A DNA stretch of 64,000 nt from Luteimonas endophytica. Its GTDB lineage: Bacteria; Pseudomonadota; Gammaproteobacteria; Xanthomonadales; Xanthomonadaceae. The position numbers and the translations under genes were made by a program. Below the pieces are notes generated by a model, which was not told the origin of the DNA, did not search any database, and saw nothing but the letters and a program-made list of their open reading frames with translations. Positions within the stretch are counted from its first letter, which is position 1. The number at the start of each line of letters is the position of its first letter. Where the stretch lies: contig NZ_JARXRM010000032.1 in assembly GCF_029887875.1 (NCBI RefSeq), forward strand, positions 36,440 to 100,439. Reading direction: 5' to 3'. Positions 50,952-60,637 of the stretch are shown piece after piece.

Positions 50952-52436
50952 TCAGCCGGCCGGCGTGGCCACCTGGTTGCGGCCGTCGCGCTTGGCGCCG
51001 TAGAGCGCCTCGTCGGCGGCCTTGAGCAGGTCCTCGGCGCTGGCGAACTGGTCGCTGCCGCCCTGGCAGGCCAGTCCGGCGGAGAAGGTGATGTACAGCG
51101 GTACCCCGTCGACCAGCGCCATCGGCGTGCGCGAGATCTCCGCGAGGATCCGCTCGAGCGTGGCCCGCGCCGCGGCCGCGTCGCAGTTGCTGAGCACTAT
51201 GAGGAACTCCTCGCCGCCGTAGCGCGCCAGCAGGTCGGTCTGCCGCAACCGCCCGTTGAGGCAACGGCTGAACTCCTGCAGCACCTGGTCGCCGACCAGG
51301 TGTCCGTGCCGGTCGTTGATGCGCTTGAAGTCGTCGAGGTCGATGAAGGCGATGGAGAGCGGCCGTTTGCAGCGCAGCGCTTCCTCGAACTCGCGCTGCA
51401 GCACCTCCTCCAGCTGAAGGCGGTTGTAGGCCCCGGTGAGCGGGTCGCGGCGGACCTGTTCGGAGAGATCGCGGGTCCTGGCCTTGAGCGCCTCGATCTC
51501 GCGCCGGGTATCGGCGGCGTCGCGCACCTCCACCAGGTTGCGCACCACCATCAGCTCCAGCGCCTGGCGCTGGAGCCCGCGCGCCTCATGGGGTTCAAGG
51601 CGGACCTCGAACAGCGAAGCCAGCTCGGGCGCGCTGGCGGACATGCGCTCGAGCATGTGCGCGGTCTCGGGCCCCGACAGCCCGGTACGCCGCTCCAGTT
51701 CGGCGGCGATCGCGCGCAGTTCCTCCGCGCCCCCCGCCCGCAGCCAGAGATCGGCGAGCAGACCCGAGCCGGAGACGCAGGCGAGCTCAGGATCGCCCCG
51801 GTAGGGTCCGCTCTCGTGGTGGCCGATGATCCGCTGAAGGTAGGCGGGCAGGTTCCAGCGGGCCGCGAGCCAGGCGCCGACCTCGGCGTGATCGCTGCCG
51901 AACAGAGCGCGCTCGCGCTGCAGCGGCGGGACCCCGCCGGGGGCGGCGTCGAGACTCGCGTAGCGCGCCGGCAGGGCATGCATCAGCGCCAGCGCACCGA
52001 TGTCCTGCAACAGCCCGGCCAGCATCAGTTCCTCGAGCCGCTCCAGACCCGCGCGCTCGCCGAGCAGGCGGCTGGCCATGGCGCTCAGGACGCTGCGGCG
52101 CCAGAACCGCTCGCGCGCCCCTGCGGCCTGGGCGCCGCCGCGCATGGTGGTGGCCAGCGAGAATCCGAGCGCCAGGCTGAGCGCGGCGTTCAGGCCGAGC
52201 AGGGCCAGCGCCTGCGACACCGTCGCCGAGGGGCGGCGGGTGGCGCTGGCGAACAGCGGCGAGTTGGCGATCCGCAGGATCCGTGCGCTCAGGGCGGGAT
52301 CCAGGCAGATCGCCTCGGCGGTGGCGGCCAGGTCTGTCGCAGGGTCCTGGGCCAGTTCGAGGACCCGCAGCGCCACCCCGGGCGGCGTCGGGAGATCGCG
52401 GCAGCGTCCGAGCAGGGTTTCGAGCTCCGGGTGCAT
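50952..52436 (-). CDS. HDOD-GGDEF protein, probable diguanylate cyclase
   Basis: 494 residues. Residues ~15-210 are an HDOD domain ([21 protein letters not shown] ... [18 protein letters not shown] ... [19 protein letters not shown]). A helical stretch follows, then a GGDEF domain from ~330 ([39 protein letters not shown]) with the active site GGEEF. An inhibitory I-site RQTD precedes it at the correct five-residue spacing, so it should make cyclic di-GMP and be feedback-inhibited. No membrane segment. HDOD may sense an unknown signal. It lies between the tsf terminator and pyrH, an unusual place. Confidence 0.93.
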   Translation of the reverse strand: MHPELETLLGRCRDLPTPPGVALRVLELAQDPATDLAATAEAICLDPALSARILRIANSPLFASATRRPSATVSQALALLGLNAALSLALGFSLATTMRGGAQAAGARERFWRRSVLSAMASRLLGERAGLERLEELMLAGLLQDIGALALMHALPARYASLDAAPGGVPPLQRERALFGSDHAEVGAWLAARWNLPAYLQRIIGHHESGPYRGDPELACVSGSGLLADLWLRAGGAEELRAIAAELERRTGLSGPETAHMLERMSASAPELASLFEVRLEPHEARGLQRQALELMVVRNLVEVRDAADTRREIEALKARTRDLSEQVRRDPLTGAYNRLQLEEVLQREFEEALRCKRPLSIAFIDLDDFKRINDRHGHLVGDQVLQEFSRCLNGRLRQTDLLARYGGEEFLIVLSNCDAAAARATLERILAEISRTPMALVDGVPLYITFSAGLACQGGSDQFASAEDLLKAADEALYGAKRDGRNQVATPAG

Positions 52437-52567
52437 CGACTGCGGGCTCCGTGGCGGTCTGGACGGATCGCCTGGGCGCTCCGTGGGCGCCACGGATATC
52501 GGCCGTCCGCCCGGGAACTGTAGCCCCGCCCCGGAACCCACGGGGCGCCGGGCCGGTCGGGGGAAGA

Positions 52568-52597
52568 CCAAAGAAAAAGCCGCGGGCACCGCGGCTT
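52568..52597 (-). terminator. Rho-independent terminator after tsf
   Basis: A 9-bp perfect stem (AAGCCGCGG / CCGCGGCTT, loop 3 nt) is followed on the minus strand by TTTCTTTG. It lies 27 nt beyond the tsf stop. It should separate rpsB-tsf from the GGDEF gene. Confidence 0.85.
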
Positions 52598-52623
52598 GTT
52601 CTCTCCACGCGGTGGTGAAGGGC

Positions 52624-53502
<879 letters not shown>

Positions 53503-53530
53503 CGGGATACCTCTGAATGCGGGTGTGGTG

Positions 53531-53598
53531 CGCAGGAGCGCCGCATGGGCGCGGGAACCGCCGGCCGGGGCCGGCTCACGCCGTCGGGCGCTCCTGCG
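53531..53598 (-). other. Structured rpsB-tsf intergenic hairpin
   Basis: A 12-bp perfect outer stem (53531-53542 with 53587-53598) encloses a second 7-bp stem (GCCGGCC / GGCCGGC, 53560-53575). It lies in the middle of the rpsB-tsf spacer. It could reduce read-through to tsf or process the message. Confidence 0.55.
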
Positions 53599-53643
53599 GG
53601 AAACGGCGGCCTCGCAGCATCGCGCGGCCGCGTGGCAGGGCGG

Positions 53644-54507
53644 TTACCCTGCGGCTGGCGCCTCGCCGGAGGCCTTCGCCTCCGGTTCAGCCGGAGCGGT
53701 CTCGGCCGCGGGTGCGGCAGCCTCCGCGTTCTTCTTGGCGGGGGCCTTCCTGGCCGGGCCGCGGCGCTTGTCCCCATCGCCGCCCTCGGAGAAGTCCTCC
53801 TCGCGCACGGTGGCGGCGGAAGGCGCGGCGGCCTTGCCCTCGAGCACGGCGTCGGCGGCGGCGCGAGCGTAGAGCTGCACGGCGCGGATGGCGTCGTCGT
53901 TGCCGGGAATGGCGTAGTCCACCAGCGCCGGGTCGTAGTTGGTGTCGACCACCGCGATCACCGGGATGCCGAGCTTCTTGGCTTCCTTGATGGCGATGCC
54001 TTCATGGCCGATGTCGATCACGAACAGGGCGTCGGGCAGGCGCGCCATCTCCTTGATGCCGCCGAGCGAGGCAAGCAGCTTCTCGCGCTCGCGGCGCAGG
54101 CCCAGCACCTCGTGCTTGACCAGCTTCTCGAAGGTGCCGTCGGTCTCGGCGGCTTCGAGCTCCTTGAGGCGGCCGACCGACTTCTTCACCGTGGCGAAGT
54201 TGGTGAGGGTGCCGCCGAGCCAGCGCTGGGTCATGTAGGGCATGCCGCAGCGCTCGGCTTCTTCCTTGACGGCTTCGCGCGCGCTGCGCTTGGTGCCGAC
54301 GAACAGGATCATGCCGCGCTTCTGGGCGATGGCCGAGATGAAGTTCATCGCGTCGCCGAACAGCGGAACGGTCTTCTCCAGGTTGATGATGTGGATCTTG
54401 CCGCGGGCGCCGAAGATGTAGGGAGCCATCTTCGGGTTCCAGTAGCGGGTCTGGTGGCCGAAATGAACGCCGGCCTCCAGCATCTGGCGCATGGTGATCT
54501 GGGGCAT
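53644..54507 (-). CDS. rpsB: 30S ribosomal protein S2
   Basis: 287 residues. [19 protein letters not shown], the [36 protein letters not shown] core and [35 protein letters not shown] are typical S2. The protein has a C-terminal tail of about 50 residues, rich in Ala, Glu, Lys and Pro, that is absent from E. coli S2 (241). The ATG has CAGGAG at ten bases. A long 5' leader (~220 nt) precedes it, fitting the known autoregulation of rpsB-tsf by S2 in gammaproteobacteria. Confidence 0.97.
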   Translation of the reverse strand: MPQITMRQMLEAGVHFGHQTRYWNPKMAPYIFGARGKIHIINLEKTVPLFGDAMNFISAIAQKRGMILFVGTKRSAREAVKEEAERCGMPYMTQRWLGGTLTNFATVKKSVGRLKELEAAETDGTFEKLVKHEVLGLRREREKLLASLGGIKEMARLPDALFVIDIGHEGIAIKEAKKLGIPVIAVVDTNYDPALVDYAIPGNDDAIRAVQLYARAAADAVLEGKAAAPSAATVREEDFSEGGDGDKRRGPARKAPAKKNAEAAAPAAETAPAEPEAKASGEAPAAG

Positions 54508-54558
54508 CGCTGGTAACTCCTGGCGTGGAACCGGCCGCCCGAAAAGGGTAGGGGCGGT

Positions 54559-54576
54559 GCGCCCGCATGCGGGCGC
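54559..54576. other. 18-bp palindrome in the rpsB leader
   Basis: A perfect palindrome (half-site GCGCCCGCA with its complement) lies 52 nt before the rpsB ATG, inside the predicted leader. It may form part of the S2-responsive structure. Confidence 0.45.
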
Positions 54577-54732
54577 GAGGTTCCGGGGTTGGGCTTCCCC
54601 GCCGCCTCCGTGACCGAACCCCGGATCCGTGGATCGCGGGGCACCCCGGCACGGGCTGCGGCAGCGGGTGTGTATTCGCCGGTGTCGCCCGGCGTGGGCG
54701 GTGCGGACGGCCGGAGCCGACGCAGCCGCGGA

Positions 54733-54761
54733 ATTCTAGCGTTTCACTGGGCGAGGGGCAA
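54733..54761 (-). promoter_or_regulatory. sigma70-type promoter for rpsB-tsf
   Basis: Read on the minus strand: TTGCCC (four of six), an exact 17-bp spacer, and TAGAAT (five of six). Transcription would start near 54726 and leave a leader of about 220 nt. Confidence 0.7.
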
Positions 54762-54952
54762 CTCCCGGCTGGGCAGCCCCATGTCGGAGAGAGCTGCGAG
54801 GGGGGGCCAGGCAGCCCCATCCGCTGGGGTGATCCGTCACCGTCGTCACGGGGGGCGCAGGCGAATGGCCGCTGTGTGACAGGTCTCCAGAGCGCCTTCG
54901 GTGCAGTGCGCGGGGCGTGAGCCGCGCCGGGGGTGTTGCTCCGCCCTTCCGT

Positions 54953-55000
54953 CCGGCCATCCATGGCCGGAGTCAGGGCCGCAGGCCATCCATGGCCTGC
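54953..55000. repeat. Two adjacent small hairpins in the rpsB-map spacer
   Basis: CCGGCCAT/ATGGCCGG (54953-54970) and GCAGGCCAT/ATGGCCTGC (54981-55000), each with a CC loop, stand ten bases apart. They occur only in the first module set, and the second shares its stem sequence with the P3 stem of module Y1. Confidence 0.75.
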
Positions 55001-55042
55001 TCTCAGCAACACCCCGACACGTCTCCCGCTGCAGTGTCGCCT

Positions 55043-55214
55043 GGCTTCGGAGAGTTGGGCTACCGAGCACCCGCAAGTGAATCGCCGAGGCGGCGTCCGG
55101 GCCGGGGGATGCGGACAGCAGGCCACGGACGGCCTGCGGCGGCGGATCGGGCCATGGATGGCCCGACTCCGCCGGGGAGCATCCCCCGGCCCGGGCGACG
55201 CTGGCTCCGAAGCC
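55043..55214 (+). repeat. Structured repeat module Y1
   Basis: 172 nt that can fold into a branched structure: P1 (55043-55052 with 55205-55214, 10 bp), a short helix GCGTC/GACGC, P2 (55098-55112 with 55179-55193, 15 bp perfect), and inside it two hairpins, P3 (55118-55137) and P4 (55147-55166). A second copy of the same length is Y2. The transcribed strand is not known; one wobble change in Y2 favours plus. Confidence 0.7.
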
Positions 55215-55467
55215 CACGAGCTCACCTGCTTTGTGCATTGTCGAAGTGGTGGCGGCTATGCGGCTATCCGGCAGCTTTCCAGAGCGGCTTCGGTGTACTG
55301 CGCGGGGCGTGAGCCGCGCGGGGGTGTTGCTCCGCCCTTCCGTCCGGCCGCGCCAGGCAGCCCCGTCCGCTGAGGTGATCTGTCACCGTCGCCACGGGGA
55401 GCGGAAGCAAATAGCCGCTGTTCGACGGTCTTCAAGGCGCCTTCGTGCACTGCGCGGGGCGTTGGCC

Positions 55468-55639
55468 GGCTTCGGAGCGATTGGCTACCGGACATCCGCA
55501 AGTGAATCGCCGACGCGGCGTCCGGGCCGGGGGATGCGGACAGCAGACCAGGGATGGTCTGCGGCGGCGGATCGGGCCATGGACGGCCCGACTTCGCCGG
55601 GGAGCGTCCCCCGGCCCGGGCGACGCTGCCTCCGAAGCC
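55468..55639 (+). repeat. Structured repeat module Y2
   Basis: Second 172-nt copy. P1 (55468-55477/55630-55639), GCGTC/GACGC, P2 (55523-55537/55604-55618), P3 (55543-55562) and P4 (55572-55591) are all kept. In P3 a G-C pair of Y1 has become A-T by changes on both sides, and in P2 one T-A pair has become T-G. Confidence 0.7.
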
Positions 55640-55844
55640 CACGAACCCACCCGCCCATGCGCCTGGAGAAGTGGTGGCGGCTATTCGACAGCCGTCCAGA
55701 GCGCTTCGATGTACTGCGCGACGTGAGCCGCGCCGGGATGTTTGAATCGGCCGTCGGCGGCTTGATCGCGCCTCGAGCCCGCAGCCATTCGACAGGGATG
55801 ACGCAGCCGACCGGGTCCTGCGGGCCCGGTGCGGCCGGATCGGC

Positions 55845-55850
55845 GATAAT
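55845..55850 (+). promoter_or_regulatory. -10 box for a probably leaderless map message
   Basis: GATAAT (five of six) ends six bases before the map ATG, and no Shine-Dalgarno lies upstream. Transcription would start at or next to the A of the start codon. The -35 region is poor. Confidence 0.5.
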
Positions 55851-55856
55851 GGCCCG

Positions 55857-56639
55857 ATGGCCATCACCCTCAAGACCCCCGAAGAGATCGAGCAGATGCG
55901 CGTGGCCGGCCGCCTGGCCGCCGAGGTGCTGCAGGTCGTCGCCCCGCACGTGAAGCCCGGAGTGAGCACCGAGGAACTCGACCGCATCTGCCACGACCAC
56001 ATCGTCGACGTGCAGGGCGCGACCCCGGCCAACATCGGGTATCGCGGCTATCCGCGGGCGACCTGCATCTCCGCCAACAACGTCATCTGCCACGGCATTC
56101 CCAGCGAAGCCAAGGTGCTCAAGGACGGCGACATCATCAATATCGACGTCACCGTGATCAAGGACGGCTGGCACGGCGATACCAGCCGGATGTACTACGT
56201 CGGCACGCCCTCGGTGATGGCCCGGCGCCTGGTCGAGACCACCCGCAACGCGCTGTTCGAGGGCATCCGTGCGGTGCGTCCGGGCGCCACCCTCGGCGAC
56301 ATCGGCCACGCCATCCAGAAATACGCCGAAGGCGAGCGCTTCACCGTGGTGCGTGAGTACTGCGGCCACGGCATCGGCCGGGTCTATCACGACGAGCCCC
56401 AGGTGCTGCACTACGGCCGGCCGGGCGAGGGCACCGTGCTTCAGGAGGGCATGACCTTCACCATCGAGCCGATGATCAACGAAGGCACGCGCCATACCCG
56501 GGTGCTGCCGGACGGCTGGACGGTGGTCACCAAGGACCGCAAGCTGTCGGCGCAGTGGGAGCACACCATCGCCGTGACCGCGGACGGTTTCGACATCCTC
56601 ACCCGCGTACCCGGCGACGACAACGACCGGTTCCTCTGA
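55857..56639 (+). CDS. map: Methionine aminopeptidase, type I
   Basis: 260 residues. The two metal-binding Asp lie in GDIINIDVTVIKDGWHGDTSRMYYVG, His in YCGHGIGRVYHDEPQVLHY, and Glu in TIEPMIN and AQWEHTI; NNVICHGIPS contains the substrate His. It removes the initiator Met from new proteins. It is divergent from rpsB across a repeat-filled spacer, the same relative order as in E. coli. Its stop overlaps the glnD start (TGATG). Confidence 0.97.
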   Translation: MAITLKTPEEIEQMRVAGRLAAEVLQVVAPHVKPGVSTEELDRICHDHIVDVQGATPANIGYRGYPRATCISANNVICHGIPSEAKVLKDGDIINIDVTVIKDGWHGDTSRMYYVGTPSVMARRLVETTRNALFEGIRAVRPGATLGDIGHAIQKYAEGERFTVVREYCGHGIGRVYHDEPQVLHYGRPGEGTVLQEGMTFTIEPMINEGTRHTRVLPDGWTVVTKDRKLSAQWEHTIAVTADGFDILTRVPGDDNDRFL

Positions 56640-59260
56640 TGGCGAACGGCGCGCCAGGCGGGCAGGCGAACGGCGGCGGCCCCGACGATGCCGCGTGGGC
56701 CGCCGAGGCGCGCGCCGCGCTGGCCGAGCACGATGCCGAACTCGCCCGCCGCTTCGACGCCGGCGAGGAGATCGACCGCCTGCTGGCCGAACGCGTCAAC
56801 GCCGTCGACGGCTGGGTCCGGCAGACCTGGGCGCGCTGCATTCCCTCCGATGCGCCGCTGGCGCTGTTCGCGGTCGGCGGCTACGGGCGCGGCGAGCTGT
56901 TCCCGCACTCGGACATCGACGTGCTGGCGCTGGCCGAGGAGGGCTCGCAGGAGCGCCATGCCGATGCGCTCGCGCGGCTGTTCGCGCTGCTCTGGGATGC
57001 CGGGTTGCCGGTCGGCCACGCGGTGCGCAGCGCCGCCGAATGCACCCGCGCCGCCGCCGCCGACCTCACCGTGCAGACCTCGCTGCAGGAGGCCCGGCCA
57101 CTGCTCGCCAACCTGGCGGAGGTGCGGACCCTGAACGACGCGATCTCGGTCGAGCGCACCTGGCCCCCGGACCGCTACTTCGCCGCCAAGCGCCAGGAGC
57201 AGCGCGAGCGCCATGCGCGCTACGGCGACACCGCCGACAACCTCGAGCCCAATCTCAAGGACGGCCCCGGCGGCCTGCGCGACGTCCACACCCTGCGCTG
57301 GATGGCGCGGCGGGTCCTGGATGCCTACGGGCTCGAGCAGCTGATCACCCTGGGGCTGCTGGGGGTGGACGAATACGCCACCCTCGAGCGCGAGCGCCGG
57401 ACCCTGTCGCGGCTGCGCTTCGGGTTGCACCTGGTGGCCGGCAAGGCCGAGGAACGGTTGCGATTCGACCACCAGAAGGCGCTGGCCGCGCGCATGGCCC
57501 ACGTCGCCGAGGCGGACAACGCCATGGTCGAGCGGATGATGCAGGAGTTCTACCGCAGCGCCTCGGTGGTGCTGCGGATCAACGACCGGCTGCTGCAGCG
57601 GTTCGAGGAGCAGATCGAAGGCGAGGGCGAACTGGTGCCGATGGACGCCGATTTCGCCACCCGCCGCGGCTACCTCGTCGCCCGCGACGAGGTCTGGCCG
57701 GGCGGCGACATCGGCCGCGTGTTCGACCTGTTCGCGATCTGGGCCGAGCGCCCGGAGATCCGCGGCCTGCACTCGCAGACCGCACGGGCGCTGGCCGAGT
57801 CGCTGCACGCGCTGCCCTCGTGGCGCGATGCCGGCGCCGAGCTGCGCACCCAGTTCCTGGCGCTGCTGCGCGGCCCGACCCCGGTGCGCACGCTGGAGCG
57901 GATGTCACGGATGGGCGTGCTCGGGGTCTGGATCCCGGAGTTCGCGCAGGTATCCGGGCGGATGCAGTTCGACCTGTTCCACGTGTTCACGGTCGACCAG
58001 CACACCCTGGCGGTGCTGCGCAACATCGCCAGTTTCTCGATGGAGGCGCCGGACGCGCGCTTCTCCACCGCCCACGAGGTCTGGCCGCAGTTGCGCAAGC
58101 CCGAACTGCTGCTGCTGGCCGGGCTGTTCCACGACATCGCCAAGGGCCGCGGCGGCGACCATTCGGAACTCGGTGCGGTCGACGCGCGCGAGTTCTGCGA
58201 GGGCCACGGACTGGGGGAGGCCGACACCGCGCTGGTGGAATGGCTGGTGCGCAAGCACCTGCTGATGTCGACCACCGCGCAGAAGCTGGACATCTCCGAC
58301 CCGGCGGTGATCCACCGCTTCGCCAGCGAGGTCGCGGACCGCGAACGGCTGGACTATCTCTACCTGCTGACCTGCGCGGACATCGCCGGCACCTCGCCGA
58401 AGCTGTGGAACGCCTGGAAGGACCGCCTGCTCACCGACCTGCGCACCGCCACCCGCCTGGCGATGCGCCGCGGGCTGGAGAACCCGGTGGCGGCGGTCGA
58501 ACGCATCGCCGAGACCCGCGACCGCGCTCGCGGGCTGCTCACCGCCCACGGAGTCGGCGACGACGAGGCCGATGCGCTGTTCGCGCGGATGCCCGAGCCG
58601 CTGTTCCTGCGCGGCCGCGCCGATCAGATCGCCTGGCAGGTCCTGGCCCTGCGCGGCAGCGCCCCGGGCGACAGCGTGGTGCGGGTGCGGCAGCTGGCCG
58701 CCGGGGCGCAGGCGCTCGAGGTGTTCGTGCACGCGCGCGATCGCGACGGCCTGTTCACCGCGATCGCCATCACCCTCGACCGCAGCGGCCTGGCGATCCA
58801 GCAGGCGCGCGCCATCGACGGCCCCGGCGGCACCATCTTCGACATCTTCCAGGTGTTGCCTGCCGACCCGCGTCACGCTCCCGACCTGGGAGCGATCGAA
58901 CGCAAGCTGCTGACGGTACTGGCCGGCTCGCTCGACGTGCGCCCGGCGCGACGCGCCCAGCCGCGGCACCTGCGCCACTTCCGGGTGGTGCCGCAGATCG
59001 CCTTCAGCGACAGCGCCGACGGCCGCCACACCGTCTTCAGCCTGGTCTGCACCGATCGCCCGGGATTGCTGGCGGACGTCGCCCATGTGATGCGCCTGCA
59101 GGGCCTGCGCGTGCAGGATGCGCGCGTCGCCACCTACGGCGAGCGCGTCGAGGACGTGTTCCGCCTGGCCGATGCCGGCAACCGCGCGTTGGACGCCGCG
59201 CGCCAGGACTCGCTGCGCGAGGCGCTGCTGGCGACGATCGACGGCGATGCCCCACGATGA
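56639..59260 (+). CDS. glnD: Bifunctional uridylyltransferase/uridylyl-removing enzyme GlnD
   Basis: 873 residues. The nucleotidyltransferase motif [17 protein letters not shown] is near residue 80; the HD hydrolase motif [17 protein letters not shown] is near 500; two ACT domains lie at the C-terminus ([24 protein letters not shown] and [19 protein letters not shown]), which bind glutamine. GlnD adds or removes UMP on PII proteins to report nitrogen status. Its ATG overlaps the map stop by one base. The 22-bp gap to dapD suggests one operon. Confidence 0.97.
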   Translation: MANGAPGGQANGGGPDDAAWAAEARAALAEHDAELARRFDAGEEIDRLLAERVNAVDGWVRQTWARCIPSDAPLALFAVGGYGRGELFPHSDIDVLALAEEGSQERHADALARLFALLWDAGLPVGHAVRSAAECTRAAAADLTVQTSLQEARPLLANLAEVRTLNDAISVERTWPPDRYFAAKRQEQRERHARYGDTADNLEPNLKDGPGGLRDVHTLRWMARRVLDAYGLEQLITLGLLGVDEYATLERERRTLSRLRFGLHLVAGKAEERLRFDHQKALAARMAHVAEADNAMVERMMQEFYRSASVVLRINDRLLQRFEEQIEGEGELVPMDADFATRRGYLVARDEVWPGGDIGRVFDLFAIWAERPEIRGLHSQTARALAESLHALPSWRDAGAELRTQFLALLRGPTPVRTLERMSRMGVLGVWIPEFAQVSGRMQFDLFHVFTVDQHTLAVLRNIASFSMEAPDARFSTAHEVWPQLRKPELLLLAGLFHDIAKGRGGDHSELGAVDAREFCEGHGLGEADTALVEWLVRKHLLMSTTAQKLDISDPAVIHRFASEVADRERLDYLYLLTCADIAGTSPKLWNAWKDRLLTDLRTATRLAMRRGLENPVAAVERIAETRDRARGLLTAHGVGDDEADALFARMPEPLFLRGRADQIAWQVLALRGSAPGDSVVRVRQLAAGAQALEVFVHARDRDGLFTAIAITLDRSGLAIQQARAIDGPGGTIFDIFQVLPADPRHAPDLGAIERKLLTVLAGSLDVRPARRAQPRHLRHFRVVPQIAFSDSADGRHTVFSLVCTDRPGLLADVAHVMRLQGLRVQDARVATYGERVEDVFRLADAGNRALDAARQDSLREALLATIDGDAPR

Positions 59261-59282
59261 CCCCCACGAGACGATCCCGCCG

Positions 59283-60146
59283 ATGACCGCCCCCGCCTTC
59301 GTTGCCGACCGCTCCGCCCTCGACCTGCTGGAGACGACCATCGACAGCGCCTTCGAGCGGCGCGCTGCGCTGACCCCGGAGGAGATCTCCGGCGCCGTGC
59401 GGCCGGCCGTGGAACAGGCCATGCTCGGGCTGGAGGCCGGGGTGCTGCGCGTGGCCGAGCCGGACGGTCGCGGCGGCTGGCGGGTCAACGCCTGGCTGAA
59501 GAAGGCGGTGCTGCTGTACTTCCGGGTCAACGACATGGCGGTGGTAGACGCCCGGCCGGCGCCGTTCTGGGACAAGGTCGAGGCGCGCTTCGCCGGGCAC
59601 GACGAAGCCGCTTTCCGCGCGCTCGGCGTGCGCGTGGTGCCCGGCGCCGTTGCCCGTCGCGGCAGCCACCTCGGCCGCGACGTGGTGCTGATGCCGAGCT
59701 TCGTCAACATCGGCGCGTACGTGGGCGCCGGCACCATGGTCGACACCTGGGCCACCGTCGGTTCGTGCGCGCAGGTCGGCAGCCACTGCCACATCTCCGG
59801 CGGTGCGGGCATCGGCGGCGTGCTCGAGCCGCTGCAGGCCGCGCCGACGATCATCGAAGACCACTGCTTCATCGGCGCCCGCTCAGAGGTGGTGGAGGGC
59901 GTGGTCGTGGGCCACCACAGCGTGATCGGCATGGGCGTGTTTCTCGGCCAGAGCACCCGCATCTACGACCGCGCCACCGGCCAGACCAGCTACGGGCACG
60001 TGCCGCCGGGCAGCGTGGTGGTGGCCGGCGCGTTGCCGGCGGCCGACGGCAGCCACTCGCTCTACTGCGCGGTGATCGTCAAGCGGGTGGACGAGCGCAC
60101 CCGCGCCAAGACCTCGGTCAACGAATTGCTGCGCGGGCTGGCATGA
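59283..60146 (+). CDS. dapD: 2,3,4,5-tetrahydropyridine-2,6-dicarboxylate N-succinyltransferase
   Basis: 287 residues from ATG 59283; an in-frame ATG at 59247 inside glnD is possible. The hexapeptide left-handed beta-helix is clear ([49 protein letters not shown]), as is [12 protein letters not shown]. It makes N-succinyl-2-amino-6-oxopimelate in lysine/diaminopimelate synthesis. The same run contains dapE two genes later. Confidence 0.96.
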   Translation: MTAPAFVADRSALDLLETTIDSAFERRAALTPEEISGAVRPAVEQAMLGLEAGVLRVAEPDGRGGWRVNAWLKKAVLLYFRVNDMAVVDARPAPFWDKVEARFAGHDEAAFRALGVRVVPGAVARRGSHLGRDVVLMPSFVNIGAYVGAGTMVDTWATVGSCAQVGSHCHISGGAGIGGVLEPLQAAPTIIEDHCFIGARSEVVEGVVVGHHSVIGMGVFLGQSTRIYDRATGQTSYGHVPPGSVVVAGALPAADGSHSLYCAVIVKRVDERTRAKTSVNELLRGLA

Positions 60147-60243
60147 CCGTCGTCGCCGGCCGGCCCCGGCGCCACCGCACCGGCGCCTTCGGGTACCAAG
60201 GGCGCGCCGCATCGCCATGCCGGCGCCAATTCCGGGAGATCGA

Positions 60244-60606
60244 ATGACCACGCTGTACGGACTGAAGAACTGCGATACCTGCGCGAAGGCGCGCAAGTGG
60301 CTCGACCGCTTCGGCGTCGCCCACGAATTCGTCGACTACCGCCAGACCCCGCAGGACGCCCAGACGCTGGCCGGCTGGGCGGCGCAGGCCGGTGGTTGGG
60401 ACGCGCTGGTCAACAAGTCCTCCACCACCTGGCGCAACCTGCCGCCGGCCCGCAAGGCGCCGGGCTCGGAGGCGGAGTGGAAGCTGCTGCTGCGCGAGTA
60501 TCCGCAGCTGATCCGGCGCCCGGTCGTGGTCACCGGCGACGGGATCACGACCCAGGGCTTCACCGACAACGGCTTCAAGAAGCGGTTCGGGAAGGGGCCT
60601 TGCTAG
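60244..60606 (+). CDS. ArsC/Spx-family protein (YffB-like)
   Basis: 120 residues of thioredoxin-fold ArsC/Spx family, YffB subgroup. [30 protein letters not shown] at the N-terminus carries a CDTC motif; STTWRNLP and [11 protein letters not shown] (the cis-Pro region) follow. Subgroup members may be glutathione-dependent thiol reductases; no arsenic genes are nearby. The ATG has GGGAGA upstream. It lies between dapD and dapE, a conserved position in gammaproteobacteria whose reason is not known. Confidence 0.92.
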   Translation: MTTLYGLKNCDTCAKARKWLDRFGVAHEFVDYRQTPQDAQTLAGWAAQAGGWDALVNKSSTTWRNLPPARKAPGSEAEWKLLLREYPQLIRRPVVVTGDGITTQGFTDNGFKKRFGKGPC

Positions 60607-60637
60607 GCTGAGCGGCCGCAACACGGATCCGCCGCCC

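Larger units (their letters stand above)
54508..55856. other. 1.35-kb non-coding spacer of shuffled repeat modules between rpsB and map
   Basis: No credible gene is present. The 300 bp next to rpsB hold its leader and promoter. From 54807 to 55742 the DNA consists of repeated modules, in order: Z1 (54807-54853), X1 (54887-54958), two short hairpins, Y1 (55043-55214), X2 (55279-55349), Z2 (55353-55399), X3 (55431-55463), Y2 (55468-55639) and X4 (from 55696). The last ~110 bp lead to map. Open frames here shift between modules, have no Shine-Dalgarno and no family resemblance. Confidence 0.8.

Noticed and set aside
54807-55742. Possible CRISPR-like array
   Set aside because: Repeats are of unequal length and irregular spacing, and there are no spacers and no cas genes.
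54567-55953. Several overlapping open frames of 70-400 codons in the rpsB-map spacer
   Set aside because: They cross repeat modules in several frames on both strands, have no Shine-Dalgarno and no domain. They are explained by the repeats.
60147-60243. Extra gene between dapD and the YffB-like gene
   Set aside because: Only 97 bp, no Shine-Dalgarno-linked frame other than the YffB-like start.
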